From Hirsutella rhossiliensis (lineage: Eukaryota; Ascomycota; Sordariomycetes; Hypocreales; Ophiocordycipitaceae), in the NCBI RefSeq assembly GCF_020360975.1, contig NW_025408667.1, positions 6,634,001-6,698,000 on the forward strand: a DNA stretch of 64,000 nucleotides. Reading direction: 5' to 3'. The position numbers and the translations under genes are program-made. Below the pieces are notes generated by a model. It was not told the DNA's origin. It ran no database searches and saw only the letters and a program-made list of their open reading frames with translations. Below, piece by piece: positions 45,320 through 57,003 of this stretch; within the stretch, counting starts at the first letter, position 1, and each line of letters begins with the position of its first letter.

Positions 45320-46138
45320 TCAGAAGAGATACTTGTTCGCCGTCATCCACAAGACAAGCACAATGGCGGCGGGCCCCAGAGCCCGGGAGGGCACCACCCA
45401 GCAGGCGGCCTTGAAGGTGAAGAGGAAATAGCTGAGGCCCATTGCTTCCAGGGCTCGCGCGTCGTTGACCCTCGGGAACTCCAGGTCCGGCACCGGCTTT
45501 CCCAGGAACCTGCACAGTGGCTCCCAGCCGTCCCCCAGGCTGTAGAAGAGCAGCCGCTCCGGGGGCACCATTTCTCGGATGACGCGGTGGTGTCGGTCGT
45601 AGGCCATTTGCGCATTTTTCGGCACGTCCTGTACCGTGTCCGCTTCGAAGAATGCAAGCGTCATTTTCCTCATGGTCGTGATGGTGGTCAGGCCGAGGAC
45701 TGGCTCGACGAAGCGCACGAATATGCCGCCGCATGTACTCCACAGCCGCCGGAGGACCATCTGGTCCACGCTGCGAAACCATCGATCAAAGTCTCGGACG
45801 ACGACGACGACCTTGGCGTCCGGGTACGCCTCGATGAGCTGCGGCGCCAGCAGGGCGGCGAGCTCTGTGACGGCCTCGCAGGCGCCGAAGGCCTCGTAGC
45901 AGTCCTACCGCGTCAACGGCTGCCCCGCGTACGTCGGCAGCCTGGGGAAGATGGCATCGGCCGCGCGGCTGTAGAATTTGGGGAAGTCCTCGTCTTGGTA
46001 GAAAGTCGACTTGAGCGTATGGTAGACGTTCTCGTATCCGAGCGTGGTGAGCGCCTCGGCCATGGAGAGAGTGCCGGTTCGAGGCAGACCGAGAGCGAGA
46101 ACCTTCATCTCGCGGGGCGTTTTTTCCGGAGGGCCCAT
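45320..46138 (-). pseudogene. Sulfotransferase-like gene with one in-frame TAG
   Basis: The frame from ATG 46,138 runs to 45,320 and would encode 272 residues but for a single TAG at 45,907-45,905 (codon 78). The start has the nucleotide-binding loop ALGLPRTGTLSMAEAL (15-30). After the stop the homology goes on in the same frame: EAFGACEAVTELAALL, DAKVVVVVRDFDRWFRSVDQ, MAYDRHHRVIREMVP, LLFYSLGDGWEPLCRFLG and a hydrophobic tail. These blocks belong to the fungal Sulfotransfer_4 family. The family commonly has Gln, Glu or Asp at the stop site (TR-x-DW), so a CAG-to-TAG change, a CpA-to-TpA transition, fits. An intron is unlikely because no residues are missing. Sequencing error or readthrough are alternatives. 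Acceptors in the family are small metabolites, unidentified here. Confidence 0.8.
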
Positions 46139-48005
46139 GGTGGCGGATGGGTTCAGATCAGAATCGGGCGTCGATGTCTCGCCCCTGAATGCCCATCAAA
46201 ACGAGCGTCGCGAACCAGGTTGATCCGAAGTCATCGTGGAGAAAGGGGAGGAGAGCGGCTGGCGACTGCTCTCTCTCGTCTACGGAGTCCTTGGCCAGTT
46301 CCGGCAAGGACTCGCAACAAAGATCTATCGGCACAGTCCGGCATGCCCCTTTGGCAGTGCGGGAGCAGCCCTCACGTCACTTACACTATAGCCAGTCGGA
46401 CGCCGAGTAGGAGGAGATACCTCAGCTTGCTAGCATGCCACGCTATAATAGAAGTCCCTGCGCAGTCCTAGCCGGTACCATATGCCTACGTCGGTCGGAC
46501 TTATCCCAAGGCACGAGTCTTGGTAGGCTCTCTCTGCTGCGTGATGTGACCGACTTGTCTCTCTCTACGTATTGTAGCTGCTTCCGCACTGCCAAAGGGA
46601 TGTGGGCAGCATCTTCTCAGTGTCCAGCTACGGAGACCAAGCCCTCGTCCATGGCCGGCGAGAAAGGCGGGCATGTTGCCGGACAGCCTTGCACCCAGCA
46701 CGGCATCGGGCTGCCGGGGGGGAGTAGATAGCAAAAGCCGCAAACCATAGACAGGGTGAGCTGCCGCCGGAATAGGCTGCCAGAATTCTTGACCATCTGC
46801 CTAACCTCGTCCGGGAAAGTGGATGACCAGTCCCGCTTGAGGAGTAGCTCCGGGCACAAACTCCGGCCGCCGAAACGGAACGGGATAGCTCGCCGGCGCC
46901 GGCAGGCACGGCACTCTCGGCCTTGGCCTATACAGGCGCAATTGAAAGAGCCCGTAGGCCATGCCTAAGTGATTTGACAGCCAGTGCCTCTCCGGTACGA
47001 AGCTCGCATGGTTGGCTACAAAACGGCAAAAGAGACGAGAGCAGGAGCCTCGATGCGGATGTCTCCGACGATTCCGAACCGCGCCGCCGCCGCGACCGCA
47101 GATCCGAGGAATCTTGTGCATGGGCTGTGTATAAACAGCAGCTCTTTGTAACACCTCGAGGCTGAAAAAAAGGAGGTAATGCACAGCCAGAGTCTCTTCA
47201 GACTTGACATGGTCGGTCCCAAGTGCCGACCGAGCACAACAGACGCGTTTCCTTTACCCGTCGCCATCGCAAAGCACGTCATCGAGCAGGTGAATGTGCC
47301 AAAACAGCCGCCGGGACACGCAGAAAGCATGACAGAGCCATGTATGCCCTGCTCTGTGACTCTTGAGTAGCACGTATCGGTAGATATGGCTGCAGTCCTC
47401 GGTCCAACCCCCTCGTCACACGGTCTGGGACTCTGTTGAAGAGACCACAAACAAGAATATCCAAGAGTGCTTCATCATGGCAGCAGCGGGACTCACCTAT
47501 AAACAAGCCCGGACCCTGAGCCTGACTAGATATTACCAATAAGAGAGCCCCCCTCGATTCTGCCAAGTCCGATGGCGCCATCCCAAGTGGGCTCGTTTCC
47601 CATGCCCAAAACATGTGCCCGCAAAGTGCGATAACACGCGTCCAGGCCCTTGAAGAGATTTTTTTTTCCCTCGAGACGATTGACTCTCGTTGTACATACA
47701 TCCGCATCCATAACATGCCCTGCCTCCTCTCCAGCTCGTTTGACATGGGCGCCGCGTCGGCTTCCCGCCTGGACATGTAATGCAGGTGGATATTGGACAT
47801 AGGGCATGTTTTATCATCAACCGGCGAAATCTTCCTTGCGTCCTTGTTCGGCTGAATGACCTGTCGAAACGGATATTACACCCCGAGGCGTTGCGTGTAA
47901 CAGTCCAATCCGGTTGGAGCTTCGTCACAAAATCGTGGGTAAACAATAAGACGGAGTGAAACAGGCGGCAGCACCAGCCACTCACGACTCACTACCAGGG
48001 TAGCA
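46139..48005. other. Intergenic region upstream of the permease
   Basis: 1.87 kb. No frame with a recognisable domain. The right part should contain the permease promoter. Confidence 0.5.
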
Positions 48006-50033
48006 ATGGGCTTCTTCTCGCTCAGCCGCAACCTCAACCTCGACCTTCCCCCCTTCTTCCGGACCGGCGACAAGAAACCACGCGCGTCCGAACAAGAGGC
48101 GGAGGAGGCGGGGCCCCGGAAGCACGAGAAAGCACCGGCTCGGATCATGGCGTCATCGCCGACGGCCTCTTCGCCGGCCGCCGACGGCGACGACCCCAAA
48201 CGACTTTTCCACGTCTCCGGCAGCGGCGGCAGCGACGACGACATTGAACAGCAGCGGCGGCGGCGGCGACACGGCCATTCCTCCCTCTCCGATGCCGGGG
48301 CCCGTTCCGGCCCGCTCCTCGGCAGCCCCCGTGGCTCCGGCTCCGGCCCCGGCCACGGCCCCGACGACGGCGACGACGGCGACGGCGATCTCGACGGCGA
48401 CCTCGTCACTGCCGCCGAGGGCCGCCATCTCCGCCGCGGCCTGGCCGAGCGCCACCTCTCCATGCTCGGCATCGCCGGCGCCATCGGCACAGGCCTCTTC
48501 CTCGGGCTCGGCGGCGCGGTCCAGAGGGGCGGCCCGCTCGGCGCCCTGCTCGGCTACGCAACCATCGGCCTGCTCGTCTGCGCCGTGCAGTTCGCCCTCG
48601 GCGAGGTCGCCGCCCTGCTCCCCGTCACGGGCGCCTTTGTGCGCCACGCCGAGCTCCTCGTCGACCCGGCCTGGGGCTTCGCCGTCGGCTGGAACCTCGT
48701 CTACGGCAACATCCTGTCCATCCCCTCGGAAATCACCGCCATCTGCGTCCTCTTCCAGCTCTGGACCGACGTCAACCCCTCCGTCTTCATCGTCAGCTTC
48801 GTCGTCCTCACCGTCGCCGTCGGCTTCGCCTACGTCCGTGTCTTTGGCGAGGTCGAGTACGCCTTTGCCCTGCTCAAGATCCTCCTCGTCGTCTTCCTCA
48901 TCGTCCTCGGCCTCGTCATCGACCTCGGCGGCATCCCCGGCACCCCCGCCCTCTACTTCCGCCACTGGCGCGACCCGGGCCCCTTCGTCGAATACATTGC
49001 CCAGGGCCCCTGGGGCCGCTTCCTCGGCTACTGGAGCGTCATGACCGGCGCCGTCTTCTCCTTTGCCGGCGTCGAGTCCATTGCCATGGCCGGCGCCGAG
49101 ACCAGGAACCCGCGCAAGGCCATCCCCGCCGCCTGCAAGAACGTCTTTATCCGCATCGTCCTCTTCTACATGCTCGCCATCCTCGTCGTCGGCATGCTCG
49201 TCTCGAGCAACGACGAGCGCCTCAACAACGGCACCGACAACGCCGCCCAGAGCCCCTTTGTCATTGCCGCCTCGGCCGCCGGCATCCCCGCCATCCCCTC
49301 CGTCGTCAACGCCGTCGTCATCACCTCGGCCTGGTCCGCCTCCAACCAGAGCCTGCTGGCCGGCACCCGTGTCCTCTACGGCCTCGCCCTCAAGCGCCAA
49401 GCGCCCCGCGTCTTTCTGCGCACCACCTCGTGGGGCGTGCCCTACATGTGCGTCCTGCTCTTCACCGTCTTCATGTTCCTCAGCTTCATGAGCCTGTCGA
49501 CCAGCGCCTTGAGCGTCTTCTGGTGGCTGGTCAACCTGACAGCCGCCGGTGTCCTGGTCTCGTGGATTTCCATACTGCTGAACCACATCCGCTTGAGACT
49601 TGCTCTGAAGAAGCAGGGTATCCCGGCCACGAGGCTTCCATGGTACAATTCGTGGACACGTATGTTCACTTTTCATCCGTCATCACCAGTGATGCGTCTG
49701 AGCCCAGCTGACAACCGCGTCGCCAGTGTATAGCTCGTATGCCGGCCTCTTTCTGTGCGTCATCATCCTCCTCACGAGTGGCTTCGCCGTCTTTACAGAG
49801 GGAAACTGGAACGCCACCAACTTTGTTTCCGCCTACCTGTGAGTCTCACTCATCGAACCCCCTAGGCGCCGCCACTCCAACGCTGACACGCGCGTAGCGA
49901 TATACCCCTTGTGCTGGGGGCTTACTTGATCTGGAAGTACATCAAAGGCACAAAGATCGTGAACCTCTCCGAAATACCCCTTCGAAGCGTCCTGGAACGG
50001 GCAGACCAAAAGCACGCGGTGCTGGATTCATAG
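48006..50033 (+). CDS. Amino-acid permease, YAT family
   Basis: Three exons (48,006-49,659; 49,727-49,838; 49,898-50,033) with introns of 67 and 59 bp give 633 residues. A long hydrophilic N-terminus (1-140, low-complexity, Gly/Asp/Arg-rich) precedes about 12 membrane segments. Landmarks include RHLSMLGIAGAIGTGLFLGLGG (149-170), GWNLVYGNILSIPSEITA, FSFAGVESIAMAGAETRNPRKAIP, SAWSASNQSLLAGTRVLYGLA, FMSLSTSALSVFWWLVNLTAAG and, across the introns, WNATNFVSAYLDIPL. These are the signatures of the fungal YAT amino-acid permeases, proton symporters at the plasma membrane. Alternative starts at Met48 would drop part of the tail. Strong C-ending codon bias makes the opposite strand open for 507 codons, which is an artefact. 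The substrate is not predictable. Confidence 0.93.
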
Positions 50034-50392
50034 CACCACGTGTCGAGAGGTGCCTCTGCCTCTTTTCATAAGTCACCCAGGTTCGGAATAGAAAGCTCCA
50101 GCATGGGGATAGTTTCATGTGCGTTTATTTCCAAAGGGAATATCTTCCCGTACGGGCCAATACAACAATGTGTCCCGTGTCCCCTGACCAGCGGCCGCAT
50201 ACCGCATCAGCTGTTCCCTGCGCAGTAATGATAATATGCGTGTATATGTGCAAACTTTACCGGCGCCGCGCCATGCGAATCAACCTCCGCTAAAATAGAC
50301 ATGGTACTGTAGCGCCCCAGGGCCGGCGTGTTCGCTGGGCGATGACCCACCGCCGCAATAATGAATCGAAAAGGTCAATCCCTTGACCACTC
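50034..50392. other. Convergent 3' intergenic region
   Basis: 359 bp between the permease stop and the stop of the large minus-strand gene. No coding signal. Confidence 0.5.
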
Positions 50393-52023
50393 TCAAGGGT
50401 GCACTCCGCGTCGCCACCGCTCGACACGGTCCATGGAGCCGCCATTCACTGCCACGGGCGGCATCAATCCGCCGCCGTACATGCTCATCGCCGTATTGCC
50501 GTTGAAGAGTCCAGTCGCGTTGATGCCATCATACGCGCCAACGTGGTTCGACGGGCTCATGGCGCCGTACATTGGCTGCTGCGCTGGTCCCTTGTAGTTG
50601 TTGAGCAGAACACTGGACCTGTTGTAGTTCCCGTACCCGTAGGGCCCTTGGGTGAGGCCCTGGGGAGCAAAGGCAACGCTGTTTCGGGAAATCTGGGGGC
50701 CGCAGCCTCCGTTTCCGTCGTTGTACGCCCCGCCGCGGAAGCCTCCAGAGCGTTCCACGTTGGGCTGTATCAGGCTCTGGGGCATCTGCTTCCTCATGGC
50801 CGCCATCTTGGCCTCTCGCTCCATGACGGCACGATTCTCGTCGACTCGGCGAACCTCATCCTCCTTTTCCCGGACGTCAGAGTCCTTCTTGGGGTGCGCG
50901 GCCAAAACATCCGCCATGCTTATTCTCCGGCTGATCCTTTGCGCTGACCCAGCCGTCATATTGCCGTGGCTCATCTCCTGCTCTCGGGCCTCCTTCTCGG
51001 CTTGTAGTCGGCGGCGCCGTTGGCCGAGTGTCTCTTCTCCGGTGGTCTCCTGTGGCGCGTCTGCCTTGTCGCCGACGGGCTTCCCCTCTGCTTTGTCAAG
51101 GTCGCCGAACTGGCTCAGCAACTCGGCCGAGAACGAGATGCTGAGGGGCCGGGATTGAGGAAGCTTGGCATCGACACTTTCTGTGGCGGCCAGTCGTCGC
51201 CGCCTCGCGCCCAGCGTCTCAGCTTCGCCGTCCTCCTCCTCGGGACCTGAGGCAGGGCTAAAGACCGGGCCTGAAGCAGGACTCAAGACCGGGCCTGAAG
51301 CAGGGCTCAAGACCGGGCCCATGACCGGCAGCGGAGACCGGTTTTCCACTGCCCCGAGAGCGGGGAAAGACATGACGCTCTGGCGCTTTTGCAAAGCGAC
51401 CGGCAGGGTGTCGAGGCCCTGCAGGCGTGCGCGGCGACGGCTGAGCGGCTCGTTGTCCTCGAGCGCACGGCGCTCCATGAGCCCCATGGGGCGTTCGAGG
51501 TCCGCCCTGTTCTTGGCGCCGTGGTGCATGGCAGCGAGGATGGCCAAAGGAACATCCTCGTCCTCGGAGCCGTTTTGGTCCAGATGTGCGCCGGGCTCTT
51601 CCCACGCGAGATTGACACGCTTCGTCTGCCGATGCCTGCGTTGCGTTTCTGCGACAGTGTCCATTTCCAGGAGCGTCGCATGGATCCCGTTGGGGAACCC
51701 GCTACCCATGTTCTTCTTTCGCAGCTGCTGTTCCTGCTTACGGAGCTGAAGCTCGGCGAGAAGTGTGCTCGGCGGGCCGTGGTACGCCTCTTCCTCTTCC
51801 TCGGATTCCTTGTCGCTCTCCGACTCTGCCTCGGTCGCCTCGTCATGCACCGACTTGTCGTCACCGCTTCCATCGGCCGATTTCCGGTCCTCGGTCACTC
51901 CAGCTCCAGCATCGGCGCCGAGTACAGGGGCGCTGGCCATGCTACGCGGTCGCTTCTTCTCGTCGATGTTGTTGTTGCTGGTGCGTCTCCTAAGCCACAT
52001 GAGCGACGACCTCTTCTTGGGAC

Positions 52024-52058
<35 letters not shown>

Positions 52059-54106
52059 GCGGCAGAAAGTGCGCCGAGGGTGGCCGTAGACTTCCGTGAC
52101 TTGTGCTTCTTCTTTTTCCCGTACACTTCCGGCCCCAGCTTCCCGACAAAGGCGTGGTCCGTAAAGACGCTGACGGGCGCGGTCGCAGAGGCATCGAGGA
52201 TGCTGTCAAGTGTGGCCATGGCCGATCCATCCTTGATTTCGACATCGGCCGTGACCGAGGGGAGGTCGAAGAAGGCACTGGCACGAAGCTGAGGGGGCAG
52301 TTTGGTCAGGAACGAGGCTCTGGACTTTCGCTTCTCCGAATCGAGCGCCGACAGTCGTTGAGGGCGGCGCAGGGTGTCTGCAAGCCCCTCCGATTCGGCC
52401 CCGGCGGTGGTTGGTGGTCCCTCGTCGCCGTTGTTGGACCTGGCGCCCCGACTCTTTCGGGGACTCGGGGGCGACAGCATGGCAAACGAATCCCGTTGAC
52501 CGGCGATGGGGTCAGGAAGCCAGGATGGGTGCGCGGCTTCTGGTATGGCCGATTGGCTGTTCGGTTCAGATTGCCAAGGGGCCTCGGGCAAGGCGGGCTG
52601 TCCGTTGGTGTCCATCATGACACTCAGGACCTTGGACTGTCTCTGGTTCCTTTCGACCGTCTTGATCTTGTTGGACAGCTTGGGCGGCACGTTGAGCATG
52701 GCGGGAACACGGGCCGGATAATACTGCATCTCCTGGCCGGACTCGGGATCGAGGTAGGATTGCGGTGTCGTCTGATCAGTCGAGGGTCCGCGGGGTGTGG
52801 GCAAGTCTTGTTCGATTTCCAGCGGGGCGAGCAAGTCATGTTCAGGCTCAGGCTCCCAGTGGACGCCGTCAAAGTCGATAAAGGCATCGCGACACTGCTG
52901 GAAGGTATTGTTTGAGTGAGAGCTCGTGCATCTCGTGTCGTCGTCTTGGCGCGGAGTGTCGCCTGCCACGGGTTGCCCCCGGATCCTAAGGGGCAAAGGC
53001 ACCTCGGCGTGCGCATCATCGTCATGCACATGGTAGAAAGCACCAGGATTGGACAAGTGCTGGCCATGATGACGCGACAGCATGAGCGTGCCTTCGCCCA
53101 CCAGCTCCTCGATGGGCGGGGCGACGTCGGCTTCGTCGAGGGCCGCCTGGGTAAGGGAGACTGGCTCGGACTCTGAGATTTCGGCCAGGGACATCTTGGC
53201 TGAGCGGGCGCTCCTGTCAGACGCCTTGCCAGGGCCGTGCCGGGATAGCAAGGGATCGAAATCAAGGTCAGGGCGCCCCGCGGTGCTCTTGGAACCGGAG
53301 CGGAGACGGCCAGAGAGAGAGTGGGTGGGCGACATGACAAAGGCAGCGGGCGAGTAGCCGCCCTGGCGAGCAGCCGTGTTTGTCGAGACGATGGACGAGG
53401 ATGCGGATAGGTGTTGCCGCAGCTGCTCGACGGCCGCGGTAGCCTCGTCGTTGTTGTGAGTGTAGTGGTCGTTGCTGGGTGCGTCAGCCGAAGAGGCGCG
53501 CAGGCTGGCGGCGAGGAGCGAGGAACGGCGGCTGTCGCTTCGCTTCAGCTCCCCGTGCAGGTCGCGGATGGCGTCGTCGATGGAGCTGGTCATGGACAGC
53601 CTCTCGGCGGTGGCTTCGAGCTGGGCGATGTTTCCCCGGGGAGAGCCCGGCCGCATCTTCAGGTCGGACCCCGGCTGGCTGGTACTTGGCATGGGCGTTG
53701 GTTGGGCGAGCCTAGTGTCGGCGCGTACGCTGGCGGTGCGCAGTGGGCGAAGGTCGGAGAGGGGAGAGTGAGAGTCGGCGCTGCTGTCAGGGGGCGACAT
53801 GGTGTTTGTCATTCGCGCGACAGGGTCCAGCGATGGGGGCTCGTATTGACGGGCGGCCCTGGCGCGGGCGTCGGGGCCCTGGGCTGTGGGACCGACGGCG
53901 AGCGGCGGCTGGCGAGCGGGCTCTGGTGTCTCGGCGAGCGACATTGCGGCAAAGGGGTCCTCCCTCGAGACGGCGGGCACCCTGCGCGTCGAGGACGAGT
54001 CGAAGAACAGGCTCAAGGGCGTGGCGACGCGGTCGACGACGGATCGGGGCGGCGACAAGGACGGCGAGGAGTCGTGGTCTTGGGGGGAAGAATGTGCGGC
54101 GGCCAT
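50393..54106 (-). CDS. Large fungal-specific disordered protein, function unknown
   Basis: A single open frame of 1,237 codons from ATG 54,106 (MAAAHSSPQDHD). The frame stays open upstream to 54,652, but that part reads like leader sequence, so the later ATG is preferred. The protein is mostly Ser/Pro/Glu-rich and disordered. More conserved-looking islands are NNTFQQCRDAFIDFDGVHWE, YLDPESGQEMQYYP, KTVERNQRQSKVLS, ASAFFDLPSVTADVEIKDGS and GIHATLLEMDTVAE. There are low-complexity Glu-Pro runs, three near-identical GPVLSPASGP units encoded by 24-bp tandem repeats near 51,247-51,320, two E-TLG-RRRRL motifs in the C-terminal third (about 51,200 and 51,030), and a Gly/Asn/Tyr-rich end. There are no membrane segments. 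I do not recognise a named family, and the motifs suggest a scaffold protein of filamentous ascomycetes (inference). Confidence 0.8.
51247..51320 (-). repeat. 24-bp tandem coding repeats
   Basis: Three near-identical units coding for GPVLSPAS (one with F for L) inside the large disordered protein. They are variable-number in appearance. Confidence 0.8.
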
Positions 54107-55482
54107 GGCCCTGGCTGCTGAGAAAGGTCGCGGGAAAGAGGAAAAAGCTGCAATCCAGTCCGGGTACCTGTAAGCACGGGCAGGGTAGTGACGATGCGTG
54201 TCAACACATACCTCTTGGTCTAGTGGCCTCGCAACAAGTAAACATGGGGCGGGGGGCAGTTGTTTCTCAGCAGTCTGGCCGAAACATAATAGGGGCCAAA
54301 GGGTTAAGCGGCCGGCTAGAAGATGCGCTAGCAAGAGATGTGAAGCGCGGGCCGGCGAGACAGCCAAAAGCGAGTGATTCGCGACAAGGTTTAAAAAAGG
54401 GGTGATTTTCCTTTGTTTTGTTTTTTTGCTCTTGCCGTGCGTGCCTTTTGGGTTGGGAATCCGAGGCGGCAAAAGGGAGAGGAGAGAGAGGATGGTGGAC
54501 GCGGCGGCGAAGCCAAAGCTTAAGCGAGCGCGCGATGATGGCGACGGCAGAAGAAGACGTTGGCTCGCAAAACTGGCTGGACGGATGCGGCGTTGGCAAA
54601 CGATGGTAAGAGCCGCAGAAGCAAAAACAGAAACGGCCCGTGGGGGGGTCACCCGGTTCCTTGTTCTGCCGCCGATTTTGTCGTCCTTCAGCTAGCAAGG
54701 CCCGTTGGCGATGGGTCCGAGGGCCAACAACCAAAAGTCTAACTGAGAGGAAGCCCGCCCCACGAACATTTTTTTCTCTCTCTTTTACTCCGTACCCTCT
54801 CCGGTGCCAAGATAATTACTGTCTCGCTGCGTCGGGTGAGATGAGAAGGGCGGCGCAGTTGCACTCGGTGCTGGATGCAGACAACAGCATGCTTCGTGCA
54901 TGCATACAGACATACTCCGTCCATGTATGAGTACAGTACAGTATGTACAGTATGTCGACGGCAAGCCTGATGCTGCTGAGGCCGCCCAGGCGCACCCCGA
55001 CCGGACATGGGCGCGGACGGATGTGGGCGCAAACAGGCGACTTTGAATGCCGGCCGGCCGGCGTCGACATGTCAAGTAAAGGCCCAACTTAGTGCTCGGA
55101 TACCCGGCGGTCGCCTGACTCGACGTAGCAACGCGCCGGTTCAACGTGGCTCTTTTGCCCCCTTCTTCTGCTATGCCCTTGTCAGTTAATGCATGGCATG
55201 AACGAGTCGAAGTCAGTCGAGAGAGCAAAGGGCTCGAGAGCAAAAATGCCGGAACTGGAGCCTGGAGCACCCGCTAGCGGCCAATGGTAGCGACTCCCAG
55301 GCCCCCTTCCTACAGGCTGTCACTCGGCCTTTTGCCGCCCAAGCCTGTGTGCTCCGCCCCAGCGCCACGGCGCCCATAATGCAGCGCCATCTGGCAAGCC
55401 ACAGAAAGCCTCGCAGAAGCCAAAGAGGGCGCCGATGGCATGACCACAGCCGGCTTCCTCGTCCAGGCTACTAGTACATTGC

Positions 55483-55596
55483 TAGGTAGGTACCTAACGC
55501 GCGGGAGCCAGTCAGTCAGTACCTGCCTAGTACTAATTACCTAGGCATCTTAAGTAGGTTACATAGATAGGTAGGTACCTAGGTAGGTAGGTACCT
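55483..55596. repeat. AGGTACCT/CCTAGG palindromic repeat patch
   Basis: Repeated GGTAGGTACCTA and CCTAGGTA units in both orientations, interrupted by a CAGTCAGT stretch. A related copy is at 62,690-62,731 and a fragment lies near 55,913-55,925. Similar patches are known to be dispersed in Sordariomycete genomes. The origin is unknown to me. Confidence 0.75.
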
Positions 55597-56974
55597 GTTT
55601 ATAGTTCATACAGTAATTCCTCGTCAAGCTCCAGTCCCGTCGCGAGCTGAGCCCTTGTTGTCTCGGCGCAAGGGCCCTTTTGCTTCACGCCGTCGCTGTC
55701 TCACGGAGGGCAAGGCCGATGCTGGGGAGCCGAGGCCTCTCTCTCTCTCTACCCTCTCTACCTTAGTCGTCGTTCGTGTTCGCTGATGCCCATCGTCCCC
55801 ACCTCTTCTTGCCCACCATGCCCACCTATCTATCTCTCTTGCGTGATACCGCTTGGTGCATGTAATCTCGGCATGACCACCTTGGCAGCAGCTTGTCGTT
55901 TTCCACATACAAGTACCTAGGTAGTAGCTCTCTGCACATGCGTCCAAGATACGTACCCACCTCTCGTCCATCGAGATGGGCTCCTCTGCTTAACACACTT
56001 ACGGAACCATCTCCTGGCAACTTGGCCCCTCCAGTCTGCACCGACCTCTCCCGGCTCGTCCCAAGTCGTGCTGCCGCTCGTCGAGTTTCACGGCAGCCAG
56101 CCACATGAAGAAAGTAGGGAAAAGCAGCCAGACGGAAGACACAGCACCCGACCTGCAGCATGGGGCCTGGTCTCCTTCATCAAAGCAAGCCGTCACACAA
56201 TCAAGGGGCCGGCCCCTGAAGCCCCCTGCATGTCTTTCGATGCCAGCAGCCGTGCATATGCGCCGATGTGCCTCGGCGGCTGTTGCTGCGAGCTCCGTAT
56301 AAGTTATAATATGTTATGTATGTACAGTATATATATATACAGGATCAGGTCTGCCTGGTAGATAGTCAAGGAAAAAGAGAGCGGCATCAACCGACGACGC
56401 CCACTTCGTGTCTCGTACATCCATGTGCAATCCTGTGCAGCTCCAGCCCCATCATATCACAGATATGCACTGGACCGTCCCGGCATCTTCAGCTACTCCA
56501 AAATACTGAGTGCTACCCGGATTTCATCTCGGCAAAGTGCAAGACAAAGCTCGGCCGTCCATGTCTTGCGCAGATGCATCAGGGGCCCGGCAAACGTGGT
56601 GTCTCTATCCTCGTCCGTCAGGTGCCACGAGTTGCCGACCCCTGGAGCACAGAGGTGTGAGATAGGGATCCAACCTGAGCCAGCCATCCATCAGAAGGGC
56701 GTTGCTCCACGGCGCAGACGCCGAGTCTGGTTCAGCTTTTCCCTTCCACCACTCGCGCGCGCATCCAGAAACTGTATTTTCCTTTTCCTCGGCAATGCTT
56801 CGATGCCAAGCTTGTCAGGCTTACGGAGGTATTAGGAGCCGAGTCAAATGCGCGCCTCGGTCGTCTCTGCACTTGTGCCGCGAGCAGCTACGGCGACACC
56901 TGCAACTACTTACCAAGTCAATACTGGAACTGATGCCGGGCTGCGCTGTAGGGATCCGTCATCGACGGGTACAG

Positions 56975-57003
56975 CAGCAGTAGCAGCAGCAGTAGCAGCA
57001 GCA
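56975..57003. repeat. AGC/AGT trinucleotide microsatellite
   Basis: A run of AGC with AGT interruptions, non-coding as far as I can tell. Confidence 0.85.

Noticed and set aside
48153..49676. 507-residue open frame antisense to the permease
   Set aside because: It is Glu/Asp/Gly/Ala-rich with no motif and results from the strong C-ending codon use of the permease on the other strand.
50393..54652. Longer 1,419-residue start for the large disordered protein
   Set aside because: The first 182 codons look like untranslated leader (FLFC-like and mixed low complexity), and competing frames are open there. The ATG at 54,106 is more plausible.
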